In this document: positions 27,821-36,729 of the stretch, piece after piece
How the letters are laid out: each line of letters opens with the position of its first letter
Numbering within the stretch: the stretch's first letter is position 1
Assembly: GCA_937991535.1 (NCBI GenBank)
Contig: CALKHN010000028.1
Location: forward strand, 215,618-279,617
From: an uncultured Sphingobacteriales bacterium
GTDB lineage: Bacteria; Bacteroidota; Bacteroidia; Chitinophagales; Chitinophagaceae
DNA: 64,000 nucleotides
Direction of reading: 5' to 3'
Program-made: the position numbers and the translations under genes
Notes under the pieces: model-generated
Seen by the model: only the letters and a program-made list of their open reading frames with translations
Told to the model about the DNA's origin: nothing
The model's database searches: none

Positions 27821-28504
27821 CTATTCGGTCTTCTTTTGCCTCCCAAAATGAACATCTTTAATGTATAAGGGCTCTGTATAAGCAAGATTGCAAAAAAGAT
27901 TGTCTTTAAAGGACTTAAGCAAACACTCCGCTAAGTGTTTACCACTATATGTCACTTTTTCAAAAGATGCGTTGCTGGCAAAAACATCCATCTGCTTCCA
28001 TTTGGATGCACCGCTTCCAAAAAAAAGAATTTTTTCATGTTGCAGTTCCTGTGCAAAAAAATCCACAGAAAGCATTGCGGCATGGGGTAGCAATACCACT
28101 TTCATTGCAGGTTTGTATAATGCTGTATACACTTCATTTCGCCGGGCATCAATCATAGGGCAGTAAGCATCAAAGCCGGGAAATGCTTCAATGGCTGCAG
28201 CTGCCATTACATCAAGCGTTGTTACTGTTACCAATGGTTTATTCAATGCATAACATATCCCTTTGGCACTGGCCATACCCACCCGTAAACCCGTGTAAGA
28301 ACCCGGACCTATTGTTACACCCACTGCATCAATATCGTTCATCGAAAAATTACATTTATCCAAAATACGCCGGATAGCAGGCTGTACAAAAGCGGCATGA
28401 TCGTACTGCACCGCATTTTCAAATTCCCCTAATAACAGACCATTGCGGGAAAGGCCTACAAAAGCCTTTTCCAATGCAGTATCAATGTGTAACAGAAGCG
28501 CCAT
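27821..28504 (-). CDS. tsaB: TsaB, tRNA threonylcarbamoyladenosine biosynthesis subunit
   Basis: 227 residues with the ASKHA fold signatures of TsaB: N-terminal LLLHIDTALEKAFVGLS, IGPGSYTGLRVGMASAKG near residue 70, and YCPMIDARRNEVYTALY near 115. TsaB partners TsaD and TsaE to place the t6A modification on ANN-decoding tRNAs in the cytoplasm and is essential or near-essential in most bacteria. Monocistronic, divergent from the ridA-type gene at 28695. tsaD and tsaE are not in this window. A -7 box lies 24 bases upstream. Confidence 0.92.
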   Translation of the reverse strand: MALLLHIDTALEKAFVGLSRNGLLLGEFENAVQYDHAAFVQPAIRRILDKCNFSMNDIDAVGVTIGPGSYTGLRVGMASAKGICYALNKPLVTVTTLDVMAAAAIEAFPGFDAYCPMIDARRNEVYTALYKPAMKVVLLPHAAMLSVDFFAQELQHEKILFFGSGASKWKQMDVFASNASFEKVTYSGKHLAECLLKSFKDNLFCNLAYTEPLYIKDVHFGRQKKTE

Positions 28505-28527
28505 TTAATTCAATTTTTAGCGTTTAT

Positions 28528-28535
28528 CAAAAATA
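28528..28535 (-). promoter_or_regulatory. Candidate -7 box of tsaB
   Basis: The minus strand reads TATTTTTG, an exact TAnnTTTG match, 24 bases before the tsaB start codon. Confidence 0.4.
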
Positions 28536-28658
28536 AACTTAAAAGTTCAATAAGGTGAAGAAGGAGGATTCATGGTATTGGCAGCGTTTTCCTGAAACGT
28601 GCAACTTGTAACCTGCACTCCGAATCAATTTCAAACCGGCAATCATTGCTATATTGAG

Positions 28659-28666
28659 TAACTTTG
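28659..28666 (+). promoter_or_regulatory. Candidate -7 box of the ridA-type gene
   Basis: TAACTTTG matches TAnnTTTG exactly, 29 bases upstream of the ATG at 28695. Confidence 0.45.
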
Positions 28667-28694
28667 CCATTTTATCATTCCTTACATTTATACT

Positions 28695-29075
28695 ATGGAC
28701 AAAATGGTCATCAACACTCAAAATGCTCCTGCTCCCATCGGGCCTTACAGCCAGTCGGTAATGGCGGGTAACCTATTGTTTGTTTCCGGGCAAATAGCAA
28801 TTAACCCACATACCGGAAATGTTGAAGCAACGGACGCTATTGCCGAAACAACACAGGTAATGCAAAATATAGAAGCAATTCTGAGTGAGGCCGGACTAAG
28901 CTTTACCCATGTAGTTAAAACAACGATCTTTTTGTCGGATATGAGCTTGTTTACCATAGTAAACGAGGTGTACGGTAAATATTTCCCGGCGAATTATCCG
29001 GCACGGGAAACAGTAGCCGTTAAAGGATTACCAAAGAATGTGAATGTAGAGATCAGCGTAATTGCCGCCAAATAA
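28695..29075 (+). CDS. ridA: RidA family 2-iminobutanoate/2-iminopropanoate deaminase
   Basis: 126 residues, the usual RidA length. Signatures: APAPIGPYSQSVMAGNLLFVSGQIAI at the N-terminus, AGLSFTHVVKTTIFLSDM in the middle, and YPARETVAVKGLPKNVNVEI with the conserved substrate-binding Arg near residue 103. RidA hydrolyses reactive enamine/imine intermediates released by PLP enzymes such as threonine dehydratase, in the cytoplasm as a trimer. The gene is alone with its own -7 box. The start at 28695 is used; an ATG three codons later would also serve. Confidence 0.92.
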   Translation: MDKMVINTQNAPAPIGPYSQSVMAGNLLFVSGQIAINPHTGNVEATDAIAETTQVMQNIEAILSEAGLSFTHVVKTTIFLSDMSLFTIVNEVYGKYFPANYPARETVAVKGLPKNVNVEISVIAAK

Positions 29076-29173
29076 AAAATACGGGCAAGTTATATAAACT
29101 TGTTTCATTTTTTAATGAAATAGATTTATATTGCAACTGCTTTTACAGGTATTCATAGAGAATTGAATTCATT

Positions 29174-29746
29174 TTGCGTCAGTTAACTGCTATATCCCTG
29201 ATTTTGATCTTTCTCTTTAACCTTGCTGGTTACAGAGCCCTGTTACAATATTGGGAAGTGCAGGGTAATACCAAGCTGGAAATAAAATTAGATCAGCAAC
29301 AATATGATGAAAGCGACCTGGTAGAAGTAAAAATCCCAATAAACCTTCCCTATCACAGCAACTGGACTGATTTTGAAAGATATGACGGTGAGATTGATAT
29401 TGATGGCGTGCATTACAAATATGTAAAACGTAAAATATTCAATGACTCACTGGTATTGCTCTGCATTCCTAATGAAATAAAGACAAAGCTCAGTACAGCC
29501 CGTGATGAATTTTTCAGTCTGGTAAGTGATCTTCAGAAAGATGCCGGCAATTCAAAATCATCGCATCCTCCTGTTTCATTTCAATTTTCCGCCAGCGATT
29601 ATATCTGTCAGCAAACCGAAGACTGGGCGATTGCCGCAATTAGCGATGTTATTTCTTATCCCACTAACCCGGGCGCAAGCCCACTTCTGTCTACCTCCGT
29701 TAGTTCACCCTGGCAGCCTCCGGATTTACAAGCCATTTCCTGCTAA
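29174..29746 (+). CDS. Membrane-anchored protein of unknown function
   Basis: 190 residues. The only start that fits is TTG at 29174, giving MRQLTAISLILIFLFNLAGY, a hydrophobic N-terminal segment that is either an uncleaved anchor or a signal peptide. The rest has no family I recognise; a conserved-looking core runs from LEIKLDQQQYDESDLVEVKIPINLPY to YKYVKRKIFNDSLVLLCIP, beta-rich in character, and the last 40 residues are Ser/Pro-rich. Short proteins of this form are found beside TonB-dependent receptors in Bacteroidota as I recall, but none is adjacent here. Function unknown. Confidence 0.7.
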   Translation: MRQLTAISLILIFLFNLAGYRALLQYWEVQGNTKLEIKLDQQQYDESDLVEVKIPINLPYHSNWTDFERYDGEIDIDGVHYKYVKRKIFNDSLVLLCIPNEIKTKLSTARDEFFSLVSDLQKDAGNSKSSHPPVSFQFSASDYICQQTEDWAIAAISDVISYPTNPGASPLLSTSVSSPWQPPDLQAISC

Positions 29747-29796
29747 ACAAACATTTACTTGCAGACGCCCCCGCTGGCAGTAAAGCGTGTTCCAAT

Positions 29797-29910
29797 GATT
29801 TTTATCAGCAGGATAGTTAGCCTTCTGTTTTTTACTATTTATTTTCAAAAAAAGAAAATGAGCAGTCATGAATATGCAATTGTAAACGTTTCAGGCTTTT
29901 TAAAATAAGC
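29797..29910 (+). CDS. Possible 37-residue small protein
   Basis: An ATG-started frame of 37 codons lies in the gap after the 190-residue protein. Its first 17 residues (MIFISRIVSLLFFTIYF) are hydrophobic and could span the membrane; the rest is KKK then polar. No recognisable family or clear ribosome site. It may be chance. Confidence 0.2.
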
Positions 29911-29983
29911 TGTGATTTCTTATCATTTCACACGATATGATTTATCATCATTTTCTGTACGTTAATAACCGGACTAATACGAT

Positions 29984-31336
29984 ATGAAGAAGTTCATTTA
30001 CCCAATAATGCTATCAGCCCTTATATGCAGTGCATGTAATACCAAAAATGATTATGAAGCCGTATTCACCAATCCCCTGCTTTACAGTAACATAACCAAC
30101 CAGCTAACAGAAGTAATTACCTATGATATTTTTACGCCGCCTGTAGCCAGCAGAATATATGCTTACGGACACCTGGCGGCTTATGAAGTAATGGCGCATG
30201 GCAATACAAAATATACTTTGCTCGATGGGCAACTTAAGGATTGGGAAAATGTGCCGGCTCCGCCTGACGGAGCGCCAATCCAATACCAGTTCGCAGCTAC
30301 TTTAGCATTGATGCAAATTGGCGAGGCGCTTACTTTTTCAAAAGAAACCACAGCAGGCATCATAGATTCATTACACCAACTGGCGAAGGATCATGGCATG
30401 CCTGAAGATATGTATAATAATTCCGTAAAATATGCAGATACTGTTGCAAAGCATATATTACAATGGAGTACAAAAGACAATTATGCCCAAACCCGGTCGG
30501 CGGCAAAATATACCGTACCCGACGATGAATCTAAATGGGTACCCACACCACCCGGCTATTTTCAGGCTGTAGAGCCACATTGGGCAACCATAAGAACCAT
30601 CGTTTTGGATAGCGCCAATCAATTTATAGCTCCTCCGCCCACCTCTTTCAGCAAAGACAGCAACAGTGCTTTTTATAAAATGGTGAAAGAAGTATATCTC
30701 ACAGGTAAAAATATTAGTCCTGAACAAAAAGCCATCGCTGACTTCTGGGATTGCAACGGGTTTAAGATGAACGTAGCCGGCCACGTTATGTTTGCCACCA
30801 AAGCTATGACGCCCGGAGGACACTGGATGGGCATTACCGGTATTATTGCAAAAAATAAAAATTCGGATTTTGATGAAACCATATACAATTATGCCGCTGT
30901 TTCATTTGCTATTATGGATGCGTTTATAGCATGCTGGGATATGAAATTCGGGTGGAATGTTATTAGACCGGAAACCTATATCAATAAATATATTGATGAA
31001 GAGTGGAAACCGGAGTTGCAAACACCGCCTTTTCCTGAATATACCAGCGGGCATGCTATTATTTCTACGGCTGCCGCTTCCGTACTCACTTCTATTTATG
31101 GCGAAAACACACCATTCAGAGATACCACGGAAAGGGCATGGGGCTGGCCGGACAGGGACTTCAAATCGCCACAGGAAGCCGCAACTGAAGCGGGAATCAG
31201 CCGCTTTTATGGCGGAATACATTACCGGAGTTCGATAGATGTAGCCGTAGTGCAGGGAGAGAAAATAGGAGCATTGGTTATGACTAAACTAAAAATGAAA
31301 AATAAGGAAACACAATATGGAAAGCTTTCGGAATAA
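29984..31336 (+). CDS. Vanadium-dependent haloperoxidase-like (PAP2 superfamily) lipoprotein
   Basis: 450 residues. The N-terminus ends in the lipobox CSAC, giving an exported lipoprotein. The C-terminal part carries the PAP2/haloperoxidase phosphate or vanadate site in order: Lys and RP of KFGWNVIRPETY, YTSGHAIIS, and SRFYGGIHYRSSIDV with the Arg and His ligands. Related proteins are vanadium haloperoxidases or acid phosphatases, and the sequence alone does not decide between them. The gene stands alone and is followed by a strong terminator about 80 bases downstream. Confidence 0.87.
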   Translation: MKKFIYPIMLSALICSACNTKNDYEAVFTNPLLYSNITNQLTEVITYDIFTPPVASRIYAYGHLAAYEVMAHGNTKYTLLDGQLKDWENVPAPPDGAPIQYQFAATLALMQIGEALTFSKETTAGIIDSLHQLAKDHGMPEDMYNNSVKYADTVAKHILQWSTKDNYAQTRSAAKYTVPDDESKWVPTPPGYFQAVEPHWATIRTIVLDSANQFIAPPPTSFSKDSNSAFYKMVKEVYLTGKNISPEQKAIADFWDCNGFKMNVAGHVMFATKAMTPGGHWMGITGIIAKNKNSDFDETIYNYAAVSFAIMDAFIACWDMKFGWNVIRPETYINKYIDEEWKPELQTPPFPEYTSGHAIISTAAASVLTSIYGENTPFRDTTERAWGWPDRDFKSPQEAATEAGISRFYGGIHYRSSIDVAVVQGEKIGALVMTKLKMKNKETQYGKLSE

Positions 31337-31415
31337 ATCTTTTTACAATAGTGTATCCAGCAAAAGTCATTATAAAATTATATAAAGAGGTTTTGGAGTT
31401 TTAAGTATATATGAG

Positions 31416-31446
31416 ACACCGCGATTCTTCGCGGTGTATTTTTTTT
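31416..31446 (+). terminator. Rho-independent terminator after the haloperoxidase-like gene
   Basis: ACACCGCG pairs with CGCGGTGT around ATTCTT, followed by A and eight T. It also lies 22-52 bases past the end of the convergent gene at 31468-32310, where the A-rich side is less suited to termination. Confidence 0.8.
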
Positions 31447-31467
31447 AATGTCAAATTAAAATCATTA

Positions 31468-32310
31468 TCATTTCAGCGATTTCAAATACGCCAGGCTGAG
31501 TGGCGTCTGCTCAACCGAACGAGATGACTCGTCTTCAATAAAATAATGTTTTACGCCGGCTTTTTTTGCAGCTTTCATAATTGCAGCAATGCCCACATCG
31601 CCGGATCCCAGTACCACATTGGTTTCTACATTGGCTTCCCCTTTCTGGTTGCCTATTGTTCCGGTCATTCTGTCTTTAAGATGCATTAAAGGAAAACGGT
31701 TGGGATATTTTTGAAGCAATGCTACCGGATCCTGCCCCGGGTGTTTTACCCAGAATACATCCATTTCAAAATTAGCATAGGCAGGGTTAAGATTTTCTGC
31801 CAGGTAATCAAACAATGTTCCCTCACCATAAGCTCCAAATTCATATCCATGTGCATGATAGCATAAAGCGATTCCATTTTCTTTCAACAGCTTTCCGGCC
31901 GTATTAAATACCTTAACTGCATTTTTAGCATCATCAATTGTAAAAGCATCTGTATGCGGAATCCAGAAAACCACCACATATTTTGCACCATAGGTTTTGG
32001 CCAGATCAACAGATGCCCGCGGATCTTTTGCCAGTTGCTGAAAATCGGCGCCCACACTAATTACCTTCAGGTTATTCTTATTCAGCAGGGACTTAAATTC
32101 TTCCGCCGGTAAGCCATAGCTGTCGCCACCTTCCAGCTCCTTAATACCCATTTTACTTATTTTCTCCAGCATACCGGGCACATTGCCAGGCAATTGCTTG
32201 CGAAAACTGTACAACTGTACGCCAATCTCCTGTGCAAAAACGGGCAATGTAATGATCAACAACGCTGTCGCCAGGAATATCTTTCTGGCATTAAAAAAGC
32301 ATAGGTACAT
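31468..32310 (-). CDS. Exported TIM-barrel sugar phosphate isomerase/epimerase-like protein
   Basis: 280 residues with a signal peptide (ending LPVFAQ). The mature part is a xylose-isomerase-like TIM barrel: IGVQLYSFRKQLPGN opens the barrel, CYHAHGYEFG near residue 150 and NFEMDVFWVKHPGQDP near 180 carry the metal ligands His, Glu and Asp, and FPLMHLKDR and HYFIEDESS close it. Such exported Bacteroidota members often sit in carbohydrate loci; reaction unknown. It is convergent with the haloperoxidase-like gene and divergent from the RidA-family gene at 32422. Confidence 0.85.
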   Translation of the reverse strand: MYLCFFNARKIFLATALLIITLPVFAQEIGVQLYSFRKQLPGNVPGMLEKISKMGIKELEGGDSYGLPAEEFKSLLNKNNLKVISVGADFQQLAKDPRASVDLAKTYGAKYVVVFWIPHTDAFTIDDAKNAVKVFNTAGKLLKENGIALCYHAHGYEFGAYGEGTLFDYLAENLNPAYANFEMDVFWVKHPGQDPVALLQKYPNRFPLMHLKDRMTGTIGNQKGEANVETNVVLGSGDVGIAAIMKAAKKAGVKHYFIEDESSRSVEQTPLSLAYLKSLK

Positions 32311-32396
32311 AAAAAATATTTTTCTACATTCAAAAATGAAATGGCATATAAATGTACAAAAGATTTATACCTTACCATTAACATGTAACTGTTGAA

Positions 32397-32404
32397 TATA
32401 TTTG
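32397..32404 (+). promoter_or_regulatory. Candidate -7 box of the RidA/PLP-enzyme operon
   Basis: TATATTTG matches TAnnTTTG exactly, 18 bases upstream of the ATG at 32422. It lies inside the longer open frame starting at 32392 and so argues for the later start. Confidence 0.45.
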
Positions 32405-32421
32405 CAAAAAAAAATTATTAT

Positions 32422-32892
32422 ATGCAAGACGGAACTGCCGAAGAACGATTGGCTCGTTTAGGATTAACGCTACCGCCGGCGCCAAAACCAATGGGCGTTT
32501 ACAAACCCTGCCTTATAGACGGCAACCACCTTTACCTTTCAGGGCATGGTCCTGTTCAGGAAGATCAAAGCCTTATAAAAGGACGTATTGGGAAAGACAT
32601 GGATGAGGAACAGGGTAAACTGGCCGCTAAGCAGGTGGGTCTAACCATGCTGGCAACCATAAAAGCCCAGATTGGAAGTCTCGACAATATAAAGCGGGTA
32701 ATTAAAGTACTGGGTATGGTAAATTGCACACCCGACTTTGAAAAACAACCCTATGTGATCAATGGCTGTAGCGAATTGTTTGCCGCCATATGGGGTGAAG
32801 AAAACGGCGTTGGGATACGCAGCGCGGTAGGCATGGGTTCACTGCCGGGCAATATCCCCGTGGAAATAGAAGCGATATTTGAACTGGTATAA
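32422..32892 (+). CDS. RidA-family (YjgF/L-PSP) protein, longer subfamily
   Basis: 156 residues from MQDGTAEERLARLG. The chain follows the longer RidA subfamily: PPAPKPMGVYKPCLIDGNHLYLSGHGP at the start, SLDNIKRVIKVLGMVN in the middle, and VGIRSAVGMGSLPGNIPVEIEAIF at the end with the conserved Arg. Members of this branch are less well characterised than RidA itself; imine or enamine hydrolysis is the family activity. It is followed after 8 bases by a PLP enzyme gene, so the two are almost certainly co-transcribed and may share a pathway, with this protein clearing imines released by its partner. Confidence 0.85.
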   Translation: MQDGTAEERLARLGLTLPPAPKPMGVYKPCLIDGNHLYLSGHGPVQEDQSLIKGRIGKDMDEEQGKLAAKQVGLTMLATIKAQIGSLDNIKRVIKVLGMVNCTPDFEKQPYVINGCSELFAAIWGEENGVGIRSAVGMGSLPGNIPVEIEAIFELV

Positions 32893-32900
32893 TAAAAAGG

Positions 32901-34028
32901 ATGATGATGGATAAAAATAGTTCAACAAATGAATGGTATACAGTTGATGATATTGACAATATAGATTCTCCTGCATTATTGCTGTACAAAAACCGGGTAA
33001 AAGAAAACATTCGTTTGCTAAAAAGCATGGTTAGCAATATAAGTATACTGCGGCCGCATGCTAAAACCAATAAAATGGCTGAGGTGTGCAGCATGATGAT
33101 GGAAGAGGGCATAACCAAATTCAAATGCGCTACTATTGCAGAAGCCGAAATGCTGGCAACTATAGGAGCACCGGATGTACTGCTGGCTTACCAGCCTGTT
33201 GGCCCTAAAGCTGAACGATTCGCTAATCTTATTAAAGCATATCCCTCCGTGCATTTCGCATGCTTAACAGACAATGAAGAAAGTGCAAAACATATCAGTA
33301 GGGTAGCTGAAGCGAACGGCATTGTTATAAATGTTTTTATAGACCTGAATATTGGAATGAACAGAACCGGTATTGTACCGGAAAAGGCTTTACCGCTTGT
33401 TGCGTTTATCCTGTCATTGAAAAATATAGAGTTGATTGGCTTGCATGGCTATGATGGTCATATACGTGATGCTGATACCACTATACGGCAACAAAAAAGT
33501 GATGAAGGATTTGAGCAGGTAGCAATATTACATCAGAAGATAAAAGAAACCAATCGGCTTTCTTTAAAAATTGTAATGGGCGGCACACCTACTTTTCCAA
33601 CCCATGCCCACAGGCAAAATGTAGAATGCAGTCCGGGCACTTTTGTTTTTACCGACTGGGGATATAAGCACTCTTTTCCCGACGAGCCTTTTGATTACGC
33701 TGCACTCATTATTACAAGAGTGATTTCGATAGTAGATGAACATACCGTGTGCACCGACCTGGGGCATAAATCCGTTGCTGCAGAAAATCCTTTACCACGG
33801 GTCCATTTTTTAAATGCCCCGGATGTAATGCCAACAGGGCAAAGTGAAGAACACTTGGTATTGCGTGTGGCAAATGCCGCTGAATACCACCCCGGTGATA
33901 TATTATACGGCGCTCCTGTACACATATGCCCTACCGTTGCTTTGTACGACAAGGCTTATGTAGTGGAAAATAAAAAAATCGCCACCGAATGGAAAGTGGT
34001 GGCGAGAAAAAGAAGCATTAACTTTTGA
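32901..34028 (+). CDS. PLP-dependent D-threonine aldolase-like enzyme
   Basis: 375 residues, fold type III (alanine-racemase-like barrel). The PLP lysine is Lys55 in LRPHAKTNK. Residues following include FKCATIAEAEML, NIGMNRTGI and GGTPTF for phosphate binding. The C-terminal domain carries VHICPT, the His-Cys zinc site of D-threonine aldolase and D-serine dehydratase enzymes. The family cleaves or dehydrates D-3-hydroxy amino acids in the cytoplasm; which substrate is used here is open. It starts 8 bases after the RidA-family gene. Three ATG codons stand in a row at the start. Confidence 0.88.
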   Translation: MMMDKNSSTNEWYTVDDIDNIDSPALLLYKNRVKENIRLLKSMVSNISILRPHAKTNKMAEVCSMMMEEGITKFKCATIAEAEMLATIGAPDVLLAYQPVGPKAERFANLIKAYPSVHFACLTDNEESAKHISRVAEANGIVINVFIDLNIGMNRTGIVPEKALPLVAFILSLKNIELIGLHGYDGHIRDADTTIRQQKSDEGFEQVAILHQKIKETNRLSLKIVMGGTPTFPTHAHRQNVECSPGTFVFTDWGYKHSFPDEPFDYAALIITRVISIVDEHTVCTDLGHKSVAAENPLPRVHFLNAPDVMPTGQSEEHLVLRVANAAEYHPGDILYGAPVHICPTVALYDKAYVVENKKIATEWKVVARKRSINF

Positions 34029-34144
34029 GAACCATCCGAAGTTCGTATGCTATCCTGAAAAGTGAGGGAATAAAGCTGAAAGAAATGTTTCCCTTCTCAC
34101 ATCCAGGTTCGATACCACACCAGTTGACAAGCACATGCCCGTTG

Positions 34145-35275
34145 TTATTCAGTTTTAATAAATTCCCACCACTCTTCGTAACTGCTGTTTTCGTTTGCCG
34201 GAAAATAGACAACAAACCTGTTTTCCTGTATCTTCTCTATATTCCATTCTGCAAAATCAAGATTATCGGTACCCGGCCAATCATCGTAATATAAAATGAT
34301 CAATTTTTTTGTAGTTGGATTATACGTCCAGGCCCCGTTATCCAGTGATTCAGTGCCGTCAATAATATCATAAACCAGGTTACTGCAGGTAGAGCTATCC
34401 GCATCAAGTGATCTTTCAACAAAGCGGAATTCATAAGAAAATGATCCCTTAGGCGACAAGCTTAATTCATATTTTGTAAGGCGGTAATCGTTCATCACTA
34501 TGCTGTCGGGAATGTCATCAGGAGATTGCGGATATGTCTCCAGTTGATCATCAACACAGTAAAAGGTTTCAACAGATACTCCCAAAGGAGCATATGCATC
34601 TGCCCATCCGGTATTTCCTTCAACACTATCATTGCTCATTGATTTGTTCAGCTTCCATTTTCCCGAGAACCTGCTGTCGCCTCCCGCGGCTTCAATAGTA
34701 ATACATTTTTTAATGATGTTGCCATAATCATTGTTCTTATCGTAGCCCATATATTCTACGCAAAATATTCCCGGCTTCATATCTTCCGGAAGTTTAATAA
34801 CAATAAGTGAATCATTATAATCCGGATCATCCATTGTTTTACCGGATGTGAAACCGCTTTTTTTATAATTTGCACTAAAACCAATAGCTTTTAGACCTGC
34901 TCTTTTTCTACCTGACAGCGGAGGTGTAGAAAAATCAATTTTAAAATAAGCGGTTGAATCACCGGCTATTCTCAAAAAATAACCTGCAATTTCACCACTT
35001 AAAATTTGAGGTTTTATTACTACATATTTCCCTGCCAGTGCAATGACAGGCTGATTATCTGCGATGGAACTTATTTGTGGTCCGGTACCGGACGGAAGCG
35101 GCATTGAGCCCTTTGTAAGAACACCGTGATAAAGTACAATTTTTTCAGAAAGCGGTACTGCCTTTGAAGAATCAGCACCGGGATCTGCATCGTCGCCAGG
35201 CGTGTTATTTTTTTTGCAGGATATAAAAACAAGTGCAGTGCAAAAAACTACAAAGAAAAATCTGTGTGAGAACAT
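34145..35275 (-). CDS. Lipoprotein of unknown function, possibly lipocalin-like at the C-terminus
   Basis: 376 residues from the ATG at 35275, chosen because it gives a lipoprotein signal (MFSHRFFFVVF to VFISC) that the longer frame would spoil. A low-complexity linker (KKNNTPGDDADPGADSS) follows. Residues about 50-200 hold a beta-rich domain I do not recognise; from FSGKWKLN onward the pattern resembles lipocalin-like domains of Bacteroidota lipoproteins, ending in WNIEKIQENRFVVYF. Convergent with the PLP enzyme gene. No functional clue from neighbours. Confidence 0.7.
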   Translation of the reverse strand: MFSHRFFFVVFCTALVFISCKKNNTPGDDADPGADSSKAVPLSEKIVLYHGVLTKGSMPLPSGTGPQISSIADNQPVIALAGKYVVIKPQILSGEIAGYFLRIAGDSTAYFKIDFSTPPLSGRKRAGLKAIGFSANYKKSGFTSGKTMDDPDYNDSLIVIKLPEDMKPGIFCVEYMGYDKNNDYGNIIKKCITIEAAGGDSRFSGKWKLNKSMSNDSVEGNTGWADAYAPLGVSVETFYCVDDQLETYPQSPDDIPDSIVMNDYRLTKYELSLSPKGSFSYEFRFVERSLDADSSTCSNLVYDIIDGTESLDNGAWTYNPTTKKLIILYYDDWPGTDNLDFAEWNIEKIQENRFVVYFPANENSSYEEWWEFIKTE

Positions 35276-35435
35276 AGGTTGGTGTTTTATTGTTAGCAAA
35301 AAAATCAATGGTTAGTTAGCACAACGGTATCCCCGTAAACCCTTATTACAATTCCCGTTGCTTTAGAATGCAGTTGAAAAGTACAAAATTTTCCGCTTTT
35401 TATGAGAGAAAAATCTTTTACTGTTTTTTATGGAA

Positions 35436-35467
35436 CAAAAAAGCCATCGCCTTCTTGAGCGATGGCT
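35436..35467 (-). terminator. Terminator of the respiratory operon
   Basis: On the minus strand AGCCATCGC pairs with GCGATGGCT around an 8-base loop, followed by TTTTTGTTCC. It begins 18 bases after the stop codon of the last oxidase gene and marks the end of the act-cta transcript. Confidence 0.85.
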
Positions 35468-35484
35468 AAAAATATTCGAATTAT

Positions 35485-35925
35485 TTAATTCAGCGTCCCC
35501 GGTTTCTGGGCATCGTGAGGGGCTGCCTGCTCTGTGGGAGCAGGTACATTAAATTTGTTGCGTAAGTTTCTATATGATACTCCATCCCACAAAAAAGCGA
35601 GAATGAACCATATAAAAAGCAATAGCGGCACCAATATAGTCAGCTTAAGGTTTCTTACTTCGTCGCCAAGGTGCATGAATATAGAAACAATATAGATTGC
35701 CTTGCACAGCGAGAGAATAATCATACCTCCCTTTAAAAACAACAATATCCATCCTTCCAAATGAAAGGCATAGTGAGACAACCCCAGTGCAAGTTCAGCT
35801 ACAGTAAGGATTAACAGGATCCAAAAAGTTTTCCAAATCCTTTTTGTATTGGGAGCAGGTTCGTGCTGAAAAGTTATTTCGGGCGATACTGCTATCTGAT
35901 GCGTTGCATGTTCCATGTGTTCCAT
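35485..35925 (-). CDS. ctaF: Cytochrome c oxidase subunit IV (caa3 type)
   Basis: 146 residues from MEHMEHATHQ; an upstream extension to 35976 overlaps the preceding gene and is unlikely. Three predicted transmembrane helices follow a His/Glu-rich start (about 40-60, 70-92, 98-118), the layout of the prokaryotic subunit IV family. It stabilises the oxidase in the inner membrane. It is the last gene of the operon, 22 bases after the subunit III gene, with the terminator just beyond. Confidence 0.85.
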   Translation of the reverse strand: MEHMEHATHQIAVSPEITFQHEPAPNTKRIWKTFWILLILTVAELALGLSHYAFHLEGWILLFLKGGMIILSLCKAIYIVSIFMHLGDEVRNLKLTILVPLLLFIWFILAFLWDGVSYRNLRNKFNVPAPTEQAAPHDAQKPGTLN

Positions 35926-35947
35926 ATGCTTTAATACAATAAATCGG

Positions 35948-36691
35948 TTAAATAAGATAAAAACAAAGAAATACAAATACCCATACCAGGTCTACGAAAT
36001 GCCAGTACAAACCAATTTTTTCGACCATCTCATAATGTCCCAAACGGGCAAAGCGTCCATTCACTGTCCAGATATACATCAATATGTTTAAGAATACCCC
36101 AATCGAAACGTGAAAGCCATGGAAGCCTGTAATTCCAAAAAATGAGTTTCCAAAACCAACCGGGCCCGGTAAGGTAACCTGGTGCCCATTGTGGAATAAT
36201 CCCGGAACTATCGGCCCAAAGTGATTCTGTTTTATGGTTGCTCCAATTTCCTGTATCTGACCGTCAATTAAGACCGGATGTGTATGCGTAATGAGGTGCG
36301 TCCATTCCCAGGCCTGGCAGCCCAAAAACAGAAACCCGCCCAAAATTGTCCAGAGCAGCCATTTCGCTACACCCTTTTTATTTCTTTTATGTCCTTCATG
36401 CACCGCAAGCACCATGGTAACGGAGCTCATGATCAGGATAAAGGTCATCAAACTTACAAAGGCAAGGGGTAAATTGGCATCACCCATTAAAGGGAATGTA
36501 TTGAATACATGATTGGGATCCGGCCAATAATTATGGCTTACCCGTATAGTGCCGTAAGAAATAAGTAAGGCCCCAAATGTAAAAGTATCACTCAGCAGGA
36601 AAATCCACATCATCAGTTTTCCATAACTTACATTATAAGGGCTTTTCCCCCCCGCCCACCATTTATATCCGGCCGGTATGTGTGTTGACAT
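35948..36691 (-). CDS. ctaE: Cytochrome c oxidase subunit III, longer copy
   Basis: 247 residues with five to six transmembrane helices. Typical segments are KLMMWIFLLSDTFTFGALLISYG at the start and FHGFHVSIGVFLNI and YWHFVDLVWVFVFLCFYL at the end, the latter with the conserved WHFVD. Subunit III shields the D-channel entry of subunit I. A shorter subunit III gene (36730-37305) stands directly upstream, so the operon encodes two such proteins. Confidence 0.92.
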   Translation of the reverse strand: MSTHIPAGYKWWAGGKSPYNVSYGKLMMWIFLLSDTFTFGALLISYGTIRVSHNYWPDPNHVFNTFPLMGDANLPLAFVSLMTFILIMSSVTMVLAVHEGHKRNKKGVAKWLLWTILGGFLFLGCQAWEWTHLITHTHPVLIDGQIQEIGATIKQNHFGPIVPGLFHNGHQVTLPGPVGFGNSFFGITGFHGFHVSIGVFLNILMYIWTVNGRFARLGHYEMVEKIGLYWHFVDLVWVFVFLCFYLI

Positions 36692-36729
36692 GCAATTTAA
36701 ATTTTATAAATGCTCAATTTTGTTCCTGG

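Noticed and set aside
29101..29120. TTTCATT/AATGAAA hairpin after the ridA-type gene as a terminator
   Set aside because: The stem is AT-only and short and is followed by TAGATT without a T run, so it is too weak to call.
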